DNA from: an uncultured Muribaculaceae bacterium
Lineage (GTDB): Bacteria > Bacteroidota > Bacteroidia > Bacteroidales > Muribaculaceae
DNA: 64,000 bases
Direction: 5' to 3'
NCBI GenBank assembly: GCA_910584665.1
Contig: CAJUBL010000005.1
Span: forward strand, 1-64,000
Each line of letters opens with the position of its first letter. Position 1 is the stretch's first letter. Of this stretch, positions 45,131-54,047 are shown in pieces. A program made the translations under genes and the position numbers. The notes under the pieces were generated by a model, which searched no databases, had not been told where the DNA came from, and worked only from the letters and a program-made list of their open reading frames with translations.

Positions 45131-47245
45131 ATGAAGAAAACACTTCTTACCCTGTTGATAACTCCGATTATTTTTATGAGTCACGCTGAAAACAAACTAC
45201 TCAAGCCGTTTGACACTCCGCTGTCAACAGCTCCATTCTCCGAGATAACAGTCAAAGATTATGCCGAGGCTATAGATCTGGGCATTGAGAAAGCCAACCG
45301 GGAAATCGAGGCCATATGCAACGCTCGGTCAGTTCCCGACTTTGACAATACCATTGTAGCTCTGGACCGCACGGGTTCGGATCTCAATCGCGCTCTGGGA
45401 CTTTTCTACAACCTTTGCGAGGCCAACAGTGACGACGAGATGATGGAACTGTCTCTGAATGCCGCACCAAAACTAAGTGCTTATTCTACAGGAATCATAC
45501 TCAACGAACGTTTATGGAACCGTGTGAAACAGGTATGGGATAACCGTAGCAGGATGAATCTTGACACCGAGGACATGATGCTGCTTACCAAGACTTACGA
45601 CAGCTTTGCTCTGTCGGGCGCCAACCTGCAGGGTGATGACCGCGAGAAGTACAAAGCGTTGTCGTCAGAACTTTCTGAACTCACAACACGCTTCGGGCAG
45701 AATGTCCTGAAAGAACTTAACACTTACGAGATATGGCTCACAGCCAATGACCTTGACGGCCTGCCGGCCGACCTTATAGCCGAAGCGGCTGCATCGGCCG
45801 CCGAGAAAGGACGTGACGGTGAATACCGCTTCACTCTCGCCGCGCCCACCTACATGGCATTCATGAAATACAGTTCCCGTCGCGACCTGCGCGAGAAGAT
45901 GAACCGCCTTTACACCGGCCGTAACATCAGGGGCGAATACAGCAACATGGAAATAATGAGCCGTATAGCCGCCATACGTCTCGAGATTGCCAACCTGCTG
46001 GGTTCAAAGACCTATGCCGAGCAGTCGTTAAAGCGCACCATGGCCGGATCCCCAAAGGCAGTATACGATCTTCTTGACAAACTGCGCGATGCCTACACCT
46101 CGGCCCTGCAGGCCGAGATGGCCGAACTGACGGCCTATGCCTCGGAACTTGAGGGAGAACCAGTCACATTGATGCCATGGGATTACAGCTATTACAACAA
46201 CAAACTGAAAAACGCCAAATATGCCTATGACGAAGAGGAGCTCCGCCCCTACTTCGAGCTGTCCAATACGATAAAAGGCGTATTCGGACTTGCCACAAAG
46301 CTATACGGTGTCACATTCAGGAAACGAGATGACATCGAGGTATATCATCCTGATGTCACTGCATGGGAAGTATCTGACGCCGACGGCGACTACTTAGGTG
46401 TTCTCTATACCGACTTTTTTCCGCGCGATTCAAAACGTCCGGGAGCATGGATGACCAATTTCAGAGAGCAGAGCCACGATGCAGACGGAAACGACATACG
46501 CCCGCACGTGTCAATCGTGATGAATTTCACCAAACCGACCGCCGACAAGCCTTCGTTGCTCACCCCCTACGAGGTAGAGACGTTCCTTCACGAATTCGGC
46601 CACTCGCTCCACGGTCTTCTGTCAAAATGCAAGTACGAGTCACTGGCCGGCACATCCGTCTACCGCGACTTTGTCGAACTACCGTCACAATTCAACGAGA
46701 ACTATCTGACAGAGAAAGAATTTCTCGATGGTTTCGCACGCCATTACATTACCGGAGAACCCATCCCTGCCGAACTCGTCGACAAGATCGTGAAATCGGC
46801 CCAGCATGGAGCCGCCTACCAGTGCATACGGCAGCTCGGCTTCGGCTATACCGACATGGCCTGGCACACTATCACCGGACCGGTAACCGATCCCGTTACA
46901 TTCGAGACCGAGGCTCTGAAGGGAGTACAGGTATTTGCACCTGTTGAAGGATCGATGATCTCGCCACAGTTCAGCCATATCTTCTCGGGAGGCTACGCCG
47001 CCGGATATTACAGCTACAAATGGGCCGAAGTGCTTGACGCCGATGCCTTTGCCAAATTCAAGGAAAACGGGATCTTCGACAGTAAGACAGCCCGTCTGTT
47101 CCTCGACAACGTGCTGAGCCGTGGCGGTAGCGAAGATCCGGCCGAACTATACCGTCGGTTCCGAGGTCAGGATCCGACAATCGACGCGCTGCTCCGTCGT
47201 GACGGCATCACACCCCTGCCATCGCTAAAATCAGTGAAAGACTGA
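45131..47245 (+). CDS. M3 family metallopeptidase, peptidyl-dipeptidase Dcp-like, exported
   Basis: A zinc oligopeptidase of 704 residues with a signal peptide (about residues 1-19, FMSHAEN), so probably periplasmic. The catalytic motif ETFLHEFGHSLHGLLS holds both zinc histidines, and the third ligand region lies in the following SVYRDFVELPSQF. The substrate-binding end YAAGYYSYKWAEVLDADAF is present. Family length is 680-720. It would clip dipeptides from short peptides. The divergent neighbour is the aminotransferase; a strong palindromic terminator follows at 47271-47308. Confidence 0.95.
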   Translation: MKKTLLTLLITPIIFMSHAENKLLKPFDTPLSTAPFSEITVKDYAEAIDLGIEKANREIEAICNARSVPDFDNTIVALDRTGSDLNRALGLFYNLCEANSDDEMMELSLNAAPKLSAYSTGIILNERLWNRVKQVWDNRSRMNLDTEDMMLLTKTYDSFALSGANLQGDDREKYKALSSELSELTTRFGQNVLKELNTYEIWLTANDLDGLPADLIAEAAASAAEKGRDGEYRFTLAAPTYMAFMKYSSRRDLREKMNRLYTGRNIRGEYSNMEIMSRIAAIRLEIANLLGSKTYAEQSLKRTMAGSPKAVYDLLDKLRDAYTSALQAEMAELTAYASELEGEPVTLMPWDYSYYNNKLKNAKYAYDEEELRPYFELSNTIKGVFGLATKLYGVTFRKRDDIEVYHPDVTAWEVSDADGDYLGVLYTDFFPRDSKRPGAWMTNFREQSHDADGNDIRPHVSIVMNFTKPTADKPSLLTPYEVETFLHEFGHSLHGLLSKCKYESLAGTSVYRDFVELPSQFNENYLTEKEFLDGFARHYITGEPIPAELVDKIVKSAQHGAAYQCIRQLGFGYTDMAWHTITGPVTDPVTFETEALKGVQVFAPVEGSMISPQFSHIFSGGYAAGYYSYKWAEVLDADAFAKFKENGIFDSKTARLFLDNVLSRGGSEDPAELYRRFRGQDPTIDALLRRDGITPLPSLKSVKD

Positions 47246-47270
47246 CACATAACAAATATAATTCCGGCTT

Positions 47271-47308
47271 AGAATCAGGAGTTCCGCTTAAGCGGAACTC
47301 CTGATTCT
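47271..47308. terminator. 38-base perfect palindrome, terminator
   Basis: AGAATCAGGAGTTCCGCTT and its exact complement form a 19-base stem with no spare loop bases. It is followed by TTTC on the plus strand. It stands 26 bases after the M3 peptidase stop and also faces the end of the minus-strand accessory operon, so it can end both. Confidence 0.85.
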
Positions 47309-47385
47309 TTCATAACAGCACCGACATCCACATAAAAATCACGCATACGCAATTCATTGTAAGTCCTGTTTTATTGGATAGGCCA

Positions 47386-47550
47386 TCATTTTAGCTTTAT
47401 GTCACTTGTGACACTTTTCTTCAATCGGCTGTTCAATATGTCGCAAATCTCTTTTCCTGTCATTGTCAGATTGTGAACGGGGATATTTTCTATTGCTCCG
47501 GTTTCTTTGAAATTAAATGTCCTCAATCTCTGCTTGAAATTCAAAATCGG
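47386..47550 (-). pseudogene. In-frame 54-codon extension beyond the stop of the last accessory-operon gene
   Basis: Directly after the TAA at 47551-47553 the same frame stays open for 54 codons to a TGA at 47386-47388. The translation is protein-like (for example KETGAIENIPVHNLTMTGKE, then ICDILNSRLKKS). There is no ATG near its start; the only Met is inside. Either the upstream gene was longer and has acquired a nonsense codon, or this is the 3' scrap of another gene. The remainder of the 305-base gap down to 47309 shows nothing recognisable. Confidence 0.45.
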
Positions 47551-48444
47551 TTATCGGTCGGGTTCATTGTTGTTGAGGAATTTTCGGGCTGATGTTATTA
47601 TGTCTTTCCATGATGTCGTGCCAAGATCGAAGGAAATAGCGCGGTCATAATCACTTTCAAGTCCTTTGTCCGAGGCTTTACGCATCGGTACTACTTCCAA
47701 TGTACGCCCATCATGTTTAATATGCACGCTCGTCGAGTGCAAGTATAGCTGTCGCCATGAACGTTGCTTCATTGCCTTGATTAGCTCCGAGGATTTCAGT
47801 TCCACATACTTTTCATGCAGACTTGCATTGAAAATATCCATCAGAGTGTCCTCAAACGTCCCATTATCGCAGTCAAGGGGAAGGAATTTAATCGGATAAC
47901 TCATGTTGACATAATATATTGTCACAAATATATACTCCTTGTCGGTGCGGTATATCAAGCACGCCCCCGACCGTTCAAGTTCCGGGCAACGGTAATTATA
48001 TCGTCGGTTAATCTTCTGCCAACGAATAACCGCCAGTATAACGGCAAGAATTACAAATACGGAAACGAATCCATACGAAGGGCCGTCGTAATACTCAAAC
48101 ACAGTCATATTGTTTTCCGGATTGTCTTTCTGATATACCACGCCAATACTGTCACCAATAGCAAGACCCTTGACAGCATAGTTTCCTCGGTATCGCAAAC
48201 TATCAACATTGAAATAATAATCAATACGGGGTGTGTTACCAATACTATAGACCTTTGATACTACCGTTTTTGTGAAAACAGGATTGGATGCTACGGCGTT
48301 ATGTTTCCGACCATCGAAATACAGTGCGACAATAGAAATTGGCACAAGAATCAGCATCATAGTGGCGATAGGCAACCATATATCACCGCGCTGCCCAAAG
48401 AAAAACCGATATGTCTTGCTGTCTGATTTCATTTCTTTATCCAT
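47551..48444 (-). CDS. Membrane protein of unknown function, DUF3592-like region
   Basis: A 297-residue protein with two membrane segments, at about residues 20-42 (LPIATMMLILVPISIVALYF) and 125-143 (VSVFVILAVILAVI). Between them is a small domain (IDYYFNVDSLRYRGNYAVKG, GDSIGVVYQKDNPENN) resembling DUF3592 proteins. A soluble C-terminal half follows. ATG at 48444 overlaps the previous stop by 8 bases and is preferred over a longer start inside the upstream gene. The frame continues past its TAA (see 47386-47550), so it may be truncated. It is the last gene of the accessory operon. Confidence 0.65.
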   Translation of the reverse strand: MDKEMKSDSKTYRFFFGQRGDIWLPIATMMLILVPISIVALYFDGRKHNAVASNPVFTKTVVSKVYSIGNTPRIDYYFNVDSLRYRGNYAVKGLAIGDSIGVVYQKDNPENNMTVFEYYDGPSYGFVSVFVILAVILAVIRWQKINRRYNYRCPELERSGACLIYRTDKEYIFVTIYYVNMSYPIKFLPLDCDNGTFEDTLMDIFNASLHEKYVELKSSELIKAMKQRSWRQLYLHSTSVHIKHDGRTLEVVPMRKASDKGLESDYDRAISFDLGTTSWKDIITSARKFLNNNEPDR

Positions 48445-48676
48445 GTTGGTGGACACCGAAGGATTCCAGTTTCTTCTCATCAAGATTGATTAGCACATCG
48501 ACTGCATCGCTTCCGCCATCTTCAATCCAGATCAGCTGGCCTTTATCTTCAGAATCATCGGAAGCGATATAATCCTCTACTATTTTTTTGCTTATGAGTA
48601 TCACCATAGCATAGTTAGTATCCCCATATTTCCAACCGAAATATTGCCGACGGTATCGCTCGTAGGGATATGCCAT
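48437..48676 (-). CDS. Small hypothetical protein
   Basis: A 79-residue soluble protein rich in Tyr, Asp and Glu (YRRQYFGWKYGDTNYAMVIL, WIEDGGSDAVDVLINLDEKK). No family is recognised. A Shine-Dalgarno-like AGGAGG lies about 13 bases before ATG. The same frame is open upstream into the preceding gene without another ATG (GDYFIDNPGGWLEY), so a non-ATG start is possible. It overlaps the next gene by 8 bases. It may be an immunity- or adaptor-like partner of the membrane proteins, but nothing in the sequence shows this. Confidence 0.55.
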   Translation of the reverse strand: MAYPYERYRRQYFGWKYGDTNYAMVILISKKIVEDYIASDDSEDKGQLIWIEDGGSDAVDVLINLDEKKLESFGVHQHG

Positions 48677-48702
48677 ATATTCCAGCCAACCTCCTGGATT
48701 GT

Positions 48703-49539
48703 CTATAAAATAGTCGCCATCGGCAGCTGGATGGAGTCGGCGAAATGCTTTATCAATATTTCACGAGCCGTTTCATATTGCGATTGTGTGAGCTGAAAAA
48801 AATCGGGACGCTCTATTGCGTAAAACCCAAGCTCCCCATTATCATAATCGCTTATAATCACATCATCAGCCTCCTTTGGAATCGCAATCATGTAATTCTC
48901 AATCGGCGAGCCTTCCGAAATATCGCTCCATCTGTCTTTCCTGCTATCGTAAACATAATTGCCATACTCATGTCCCACGCATAACGTATAAGCATTCTTA
49001 TCGCAGGAATATCTAAGATGAACATTATCATTTGCGAACAGGCTATCATTATCAATGCTGACATTAATTTCGCTTAAAGTTTTCGGGTATTGTCCGTGCC
49101 GGACGTGGAAAGCCTCAATATTATCAATAACTTGATTTTCGGGATAATTCCTGACACTCACAGTCAAATATAGCAAACCTGTGCCAAGCATCAACAATGC
49201 TACATATACCAGTCCTTCAATCTTCAGGATTTTCGTTTTTTCTTTGCTCGGCAATTTCTTCAAGAAAAGAAGAGGAATCTGTGATATTATGAAGGTAATT
49301 ACCGTTACAACCAATGCTCCGATGAAACGGTAACTTACATATTCTCGCCATGGATGGAGATTTATGTTTAGTCTCTGTTCTCCCAGTCCCATCAGACTAA
49401 AGAACAGAGCAAAGAATAGCCCTGACAACAGAAGCATCAAGCATACGGTCTTGAAAATATACAGTCCCGGCCTCGGCCACTTGACCATAAAGCCGACAAG
49501 CAGGATAATAACGCATATAATTATAATAATCTGAATCAT
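48703..49539 (-). CDS. Multi-pass membrane protein of unknown function
   Basis: A 278-residue protein with four predicted membrane segments in the first 130 residues: IIIICVIILLVGFMV, FKTVCLMLLLSGLFFALFF, FIGALVVTVITFIISQIPLL and GLVYVALLMLGTGLLYLTV. A soluble C-terminal half follows. The stretch NIEAFHVRHGQYPKTLSEI resembles the helix-turn found in type II pseudopilin-like proteins, but the topology differs. It lies 3 bases after the preceding gene in the operon. No function assigned. Confidence 0.65.
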   Translation of the reverse strand: MIQIIIIICVIILLVGFMVKWPRPGLYIFKTVCLMLLLSGLFFALFFSLMGLGEQRLNINLHPWREYVSYRFIGALVVTVITFIISQIPLLFLKKLPSKEKTKILKIEGLVYVALLMLGTGLLYLTVSVRNYPENQVIDNIEAFHVRHGQYPKTLSEINVSIDNDSLFANDNVHLRYSCDKNAYTLCVGHEYGNYVYDSRKDRWSDISEGSPIENYMIAIPKEADDVIISDYDNGELGFYAIERPDFFQLTQSQYETAREILIKHFADSIQLPMATIL

Positions 49540-49542
49540 ACT

Positions 49543-50184
49543 CTATTTTGAGATTTTATTGACAATAAACCATAAAAGGAATACTAATCCTGATGATACG
49601 ACAAAAGAGAGGATTGTCAAAGGAGTTACCCACGGCCAACTTTTGTAATAGAATGTCTTCAATCTTGTTAGATCCGTCACAGCAGAGGGGGTTCTTCTCT
49701 GAGCTTCACTGAGTGATTTATATTGTGTTATGCTGTCTGTCTTGGTGTCTATTACAAAGTAACTTCCGGGTGTATCGGTATCGTCGATGTCATATCTCTC
49801 TCCCGAAATAGAATCGCCTGAAACCTTGATTTTAGTAACCCATTCAAATACGAACTTTCCGTCTTTATAGAGATATCCGGTAAAACATTCACGGTCGAAA
49901 CGATCTGCCGGAGATTCTATCTGATAGCCGTTAGGCAAATCGGTCTTATAGTATCCATCCATTCCGCAACCGGTGTCAAAGATTGATGCACAGGCGAAAC
50001 CTCCGATTAGACAAGTGAAATAGCACGAGTATATAAACACGAATGGCGATAACAATGCCAGTATGGTATTACGTTTCCGATGTTTCCTGCTTCGCCAACA
50101 TACAATACCTGCCAATGGCAGTGCAATCGCTACTGCCAGCAAAGTAATGATTATCAGTTGTATTATAATTACGATTAATATCAT
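49543..50184 (-). CDS. Membrane protein of unknown function
   Basis: A 213-residue protein with membrane segments at about residues 5-28, 40-66 and 187-209, and an exposed middle domain (GYYKTDLPNGYQIESPADRF, GKFVFEWVTKIKVSGDSISG). Its ATG overlaps the stop at 50181-50183 of the extended upstream frame as ATGA. That supports the idea that the upstream gene once ran to that point. No family is recognised. Confidence 0.65.
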   Translation of the reverse strand: MILIVIIIQLIIITLLAVAIALPLAGIVCWRSRKHRKRNTILALLSPFVFIYSCYFTCLIGGFACASIFDTGCGMDGYYKTDLPNGYQIESPADRFDRECFTGYLYKDGKFVFEWVTKIKVSGDSISGERYDIDDTDTPGSYFVIDTKTDSITQYKSLSEAQRRTPSAVTDLTRLKTFYYKSWPWVTPLTILSFVVSSGLVFLLWFIVNKISK

Positions 50185-50483
50185 TGTTTTAGCGGTTTAA
50201 TAATCAAAAGGATAACATATACCCATAATGCGACAGTCACTCCCCACGCCCCAATAGTCCATTTTCGTCAGACTGTCGGCGGTAGATTCATAAATTCACG
50301 ATAATAACTTTTAGCTCTTTTCCCATCAACCATAAACTGCAATATGACAAGTATGGCCAGTGAAATCCATGCCAAAGTAAAATCATTCATGAGGAATATC
50401 CATGAGAATCCAATAGCCATAAGTATGCCGCTAATAAACGCCACATCAATAAATTTCCAAATGTTTTTATCAGTCGGTTTCAT
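50181..50483 (-). pseudogene. Small membrane protein gene interrupted by an in-frame TGA
   Basis: The frame encodes 71 residues with two membrane segments (FIDVAFISGILMAIGFSWIF, LAWISLAILVILQFMV) up to TGA at 50268-50270. It then continues for 28 codons in the same frame with a third hydrophobic segment (GAWGVTVALWVYVILLIIK). It ends at a TGA that overlaps the next gene's ATG (50181-50184), the coupling style used throughout this operon. The simplest reading is a nonsense mutation in a gene of about 100 codons. The 71-residue product may still be made. It overlaps the upstream lipoprotein gene by four bases. Confidence 0.65.
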
Positions 50484-51349
50484 ATCACTTTTCTGTATTC
50501 TGCGTCTATTTTTGAAATTTTATTCGACGAGCCATCGACTTCAATAAATATTCCGTCAGTTATGTTTTCATCTTTTGGATTTGGCTTAAATTCAACCATA
50601 AATGAATATTTATCCAGAGGGGGTCCTGAAAATCCGTCTTGAGGTTCAATTTTAATTGTTTTATAGGCGTATTGGAAGTCGGTATCATCAGAAACGATTT
50701 TAATTGTCCCTGCGGCAAGTTTATCGGCAACTTCTTTCGTGCAGTAATAACCGAATAATCGTTTCAAGTCATCGGCAGATGCCCCGACAGCCCGTTCGTT
50801 AAGATAGAGAGCCATGAATTCAGCCACTACACAAAAGCCATCAGCACCCATGTATTCCTGTAGAACAATGATATCGGATTTACCATCAGGCAAAATTTGG
50901 TACAGCATATTCCAGCCATCGTCAGTATCAGGGAGAAAACATCCAAATGACACATAAATAGCGGAATCCGAAGCCCAAAAGACATAACCTCCCCATTGCA
51001 TAATATATTCTCCTTCGTTACCGACTACATCCATTGTCCGTATTTCCTTGTCGGCATATACTACCTTTTTGTCATACGACAGAGTGAGATAGACTGACGA
51101 ATCTCTGACAGCCCAGTCATGTCGCCTAACGGTTACATCATTGGAATCTTTTAATGCTTTGACAGTCCAATGCCCGATAACGGTATCTTCAATTACCCTG
51201 CCTCTTATTTGTTCAGACTTGTTTTCATTTACAGAATCCTCAATCGTATATTGTGACATAGTATCATCGGTCTTACGTCTTCCGTTGCAAGCCACAATCA
51301 ATATTGATACGATAAATGTAAGAAATACAACATTAATAAAATTTCTCAT
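50480..51349 (-). CDS. Lipoprotein of unknown function
   Basis: A 289-residue lipoprotein (lipobox IVAC at about residues 18-21). The mature part is mixed alpha/beta (DVTVRRHDWAVRDSSVYLTL, IIVLQEYMGADGFCVVAEFM) with an acidic C-terminal half. No recognised domain. It overlaps the next gene by ATGA (50480-50483) and follows the small membrane protein gene by 13 bases. Together with the second lipoprotein of the operon (52362-52934) it suggests a cell-envelope assembly. Confidence 0.7.
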   Translation of the reverse strand: MRNFINVVFLTFIVSILIVACNGRRKTDDTMSQYTIEDSVNENKSEQIRGRVIEDTVIGHWTVKALKDSNDVTVRRHDWAVRDSSVYLTLSYDKKVVYADKEIRTMDVVGNEGEYIMQWGGYVFWASDSAIYVSFGCFLPDTDDGWNMLYQILPDGKSDIIVLQEYMGADGFCVVAEFMALYLNERAVGASADDLKRLFGYYCTKEVADKLAAGTIKIVSDDTDFQYAYKTIKIEPQDGFSGPPLDKYSFMVEFKPNPKDENITDGIFIEVDGSSNKISKIDAEYRKVI

Positions 51350-51362
51350 ATTTAACTCTCTT

Positions 51363-51653
51363 TCATTCAGATCCTACGGTTAATGCTTTGACAGTATAAT
51401 TCCAACTCCATAGATATGCAGCCCATAGGAGTAATATCGTTATCGTCAGACATATCGTAAGACTAATGCCGATATCTCTCTTACCAGCTCTTATCATATT
51501 AGTAATTTGAGCCAAAAGCAGAATCAAATTGAGAATCAGAAATGTGCGATTTACGAATGCCGAACCTCCTGCAAACAATACGCCAAAGGTTATTACCCAC
51601 ACTATTACGGATAACACCACGATAATCCATTTTGCTTTATATATCAGTTCCAT
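51363..51653 (-). CDS. Small multi-pass membrane protein
   Basis: A 96-residue protein made almost entirely of three membrane segments: AKWIIVVLSVIVWVITFGVLF, FLILNLILLLAQITNMI and ISLTICLTITILLLWAAYLW. ATG at 51653 is chosen; it overlaps the DUF4304 gene by 17 bases, and the longer frame starting at 51692 would extend into that gene without need. No family recognised. Confidence 0.65.
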   Translation of the reverse strand: MELIYKAKWIIVVLSVIVWVITFGVLFAGGSAFVNRTFLILNLILLLAQITNMIRAGKRDIGISLTICLTITILLLWAAYLWSWNYTVKALTVGSE

Positions 51654-52365
51654 TATTCTGCCTTTTATATATGAATTGATTTGGCAACACATCAGATTCG
51701 GTATTATATCTATCGAAAGATGGTTTTACATATTCCTCAAGATTATGTTCTATCTCATCCTCCCATAGCTTCAACAGATCGGTATCAGAAGTGATACAAT
51801 ACCATTTATCCTCATGCACAGGCAGTAAATTTCCGATTCGTTCTCTAACAGCGCACTCATATTCTTTCGGGAAAGAGGGCACAATCCCGGCGTGTTTGGA
51901 GTCGTAATGCTCCAGCCAAAAACTATCGGTATATATGCCTATGTTCAAAGTAAATCTGATTATCTCCTTGTTATTCCATTTGTCATTCTGTATATTCACG
52001 CAATATCCAATCGCTTCATTTCTTTTGAAGAAATGATTGCCACGCCTTTTGAAATCATCATCTTTAAGGAAATCTGCGATTTTGTCAAATATGAAAGTCC
52101 CGTTGCCTTGCAGATCCATTTTGGGTAAAGATGGTTTATCAAATCGCCACAACAATGCCATACCAAGCAATATTATTGAGCCAAATATCGGAGTGTGCCA
52201 TGTTATTGTTTGTTCAGTAGGATTATGGAATCGACAAGTCGCTATGCTTGTTGAACTGACATTTCCCACAAACATAATCAGTCCTATGCACAGCAATATA
52301 GCCGAGCATGTCAGGAAAATTGCAAATCCTCTCCGATGAAACCTATTGCTTGCGTCCTTTTTCAT
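51637..52365 (-). CDS. DUF4304-domain membrane protein
   Basis: A 242-residue protein with two N-terminal membrane segments (GFAIFLTCSAILLCIGLIMF and FGSIILLGMALLW). A cytoplasmic or periplasmic domain of the DUF4304 type follows: FLKDDDFKRRGNHFFKRNE, then CVNIQNDKWN, RFTLNIGIYTDSFW and the end DLLKLWEDEIEHNLEEYVKP. DUF4304 is a common stand-alone domain of unknown function, often near polymorphic toxin/immunity or accessory genes. It overlaps its upstream neighbour by ATGA. Confidence 0.75.
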   Translation of the reverse strand: MKKDASNRFHRRGFAIFLTCSAILLCIGLIMFVGNVSSTSIATCRFHNPTEQTITWHTPIFGSIILLGMALLWRFDKPSLPKMDLQGNGTFIFDKIADFLKDDDFKRRGNHFFKRNEAIGYCVNIQNDKWNNKEIIRFTLNIGIYTDSFWLEHYDSKHAGIVPSFPKEYECAVRERIGNLLPVHEDKWYCITSDTDLLKLWEDEIEHNLEEYVKPSFDRYNTESDVLPNQFIYKRQNNGTDI

Positions 52366-52934
52366 TTCGATGGATTAAACAATAGCCGGTTATTATATGC
52401 GAAATCATCATACAGGCTATCTACATGATGAAGCTGTGGCTGATCGATGCCTCGTTTGTTGAGGGCTGTCAACCATTCCTCTCTCGTTTCATGCCATTCA
52501 ACAGAGTCAGTCGGCACATCAATTATAACAAAGCGCCGTATTTCCCAACCGTCATATTTATGACTTGGCATCTCCTTTAATGGAGTGAGATTTTCTGTAT
52601 AATAAAGATATATTACAGAATCCTGCAATCCAACGCTCTCTACTGAACGCCGGACCGTGACGAGTGAAAATCCACCGAACTCATCTTTGTTATCGCGACG
52701 GATGCAGTCCCACACTTTCCCATCATCACCCCATAGTGTAGAACATAATTCATACGGTGCAATCAATGGCACACGGTAATAATCCCATGCGCCCGGATCA
52801 GAATAAAAGTCGGTGCGGAAAGTGGCATTAATTTCCTCTTTAATACGCTCCTTAACAGTTTCGTATTTAGACTTTATTCTTGAACAACCGCACATCAGTA
52901 CAATAGAAATGCAAAAAAACAAAGTTATTCTCAT
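52362..52934 (-). CDS. Lipoprotein of unknown function
   Basis: A 190-residue lipoprotein (MRITLFFCISIVLMCGCS; lipobox CGCS). The mature domain is soluble with many aromatic residues (DPGAWDYYRVPLIAPYELCS). ATG at 52934 overlaps the preceding small gene's TGA by four bases and gives a clean signal peptide; the longer start at 52964 would not. Its 3' end is coupled by ATGA to the DUF4304 gene. No family recognised. Confidence 0.7.
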   Translation of the reverse strand: MRITLFFCISIVLMCGCSRIKSKYETVKERIKEEINATFRTDFYSDPGAWDYYRVPLIAPYELCSTLWGDDGKVWDCIRRDNKDEFGGFSLVTVRRSVESVGLQDSVIYLYYTENLTPLKEMPSHKYDGWEIRRFVIIDVPTDSVEWHETREEWLTALNKRGIDQPQLHHVDSLYDDFAYNNRLLFNPSK

Positions 52935-53107
52935 CGCTTGCCTCCTTTCCGATTTATCAGCCAAAGTAATCCGCCCCAGAACAACACATTGCCGCCCACA
53001 AGCAGAATGTTGGCAGTTCTGCCCGGAGAATCGAAACAGAATATAGTGCTGAACAAGAATAGAAAGACTATGACAGCCGATGCTATTGCTTTACCGAGCT
53101 GTTCCAT
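52931..53107 (-). CDS. Small membrane protein, 58 residues
   Basis: A short gene with two hydrophobic segments (AIASAVIVFLFLFSTIFCF at about 7-25 and NILLVGGNVLFWGGLLWLI at 33-51) and a basic tail (NRKGGKR). The TGA overlaps the ATG of the next gene as ATGA, and its ATG is 2 bases after the upstream TAG, which supports it as real. No family recognised. Such two-helix proteins often act as small membrane partners. Confidence 0.7.
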   Translation of the reverse strand: MEQLGKAIASAVIVFLFLFSTIFCFDSPGRTANILLVGGNVLFWGGLLWLINRKGGKR

Positions 53108-53109
53108 GC

Positions 53110-54045
53110 CTATTTCTTTTTGTGTTTGAACTTGATGGTTTTCCTGGCGTTACGCTTGGGATATTTGACCTTGATTATTACCGGATCATCATAGCTCTCG
53201 GCTGTAATACGGAGGGTAGCTTCTTTCAGCGGCTTTCCTGTATCGTCATCTTTTAGACCGATGCAATAGTCCCAAGGGATTGAACATGGGTGTTTATCAC
53301 CATAATAGTCAGGGTAGATGTAATATGAATCTTCCTCTCCATTCTCGTCAATCCAGATCCGTTCAACATCAAAACTATCCAAGTCAATACGATTCCCATT
53401 TTCATCAAAGACATTCAGATCGAGATAATGCTCCTGTTTTTTGTTTTCAACCACTACCACATCATCAGTTAAACCCATCACGGCAGGATCAAGTGTGATT
53501 TCAACATTATTCATATCTTCCGTCACAACTATAATCTTCGATTCAAAACCGACATATTTCACTTCCAGTGTATCACCTATACAGACCGGCAAACCGAATT
53601 TTCCGTCTAAATCGGCAGTCGCGCCCAAACCTATTCGCTGATTGAAAATTGTCGCTCCTATCAATGGTTCTTTAACGACAGTACCATCCGGTAATGTATC
53701 TGCACTCAATACAGTTCCTTTCAGCTTGATTGTATCGGTCATGGCAGGAATGGCGCCTTTCATGAAAACTTTTGATTCATCAGATAACTGTGCACCTGAT
53801 GTCATCGGCGACAACAATGTAAGAGCACCGGCCGAGATTCCGGCGAGTATAACGGCTTTACCCATGCGCTGACGGGAGCGAAGCTGCTGCTCAAGGTAGC
53901 GCACTTCGGCCTCGCATTTTGGGCATGTGCCGAGGCAGTCGCCCTTGTAACGACACTCCGAAGTTACATACTCGATGTCATTCGCCTCAGCTATCTGCCT
54001 ACGGATTTCTTTCAATATTTTGCAGGTCTGCTTTCCTCGTGCCAT
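53110..54045 (-). CDS. Membrane-anchored protein with N-terminal CX5CX3CX2C motif and carboxypeptidase-like regulatory domain
   Basis: A 311-residue protein. The cytoplasmic N-terminus (MARGKQTCKILKEIRRQIAE) carries Cys8, and Cys31, Cys37, Cys41 and Cys44 in CRYKGDCLGTCPKC, a pattern suited to binding zinc or an iron-sulfur cluster. One membrane segment follows (about 63-80), then a carboxypeptidase-like beta-sandwich (about 105-185, IGATIFNQRIGLGATADLDG), a linker and a Lys-rich tail. This N-terminal block recurs, as I recall, on diverse Bacteroidales membrane proteins. The gene lies 2 bases after a radical SAM gene, so the Cys motif may be a target or partner of that enzyme (inference). Confidence 0.75.
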   Translation of the reverse strand: MARGKQTCKILKEIRRQIAEANDIEYVTSECRYKGDCLGTCPKCEAEVRYLEQQLRSRQRMGKAVILAGISAGALTLLSPMTSGAQLSDESKVFMKGAIPAMTDTIKLKGTVLSADTLPDGTVVKEPLIGATIFNQRIGLGATADLDGKFGLPVCIGDTLEVKYVGFESKIIVVTEDMNNVEITLDPAVMGLTDDVVVVENKKQEHYLDLNVFDENGNRIDLDSFDVERIWIDENGEEDSYYIYPDYYGDKHPCSIPWDYCIGLKDDDTGKPLKEATLRITAESYDDPVIIKVKYPKRNARKTIKFKHKKK

Positions 54046-54047
54046 AG

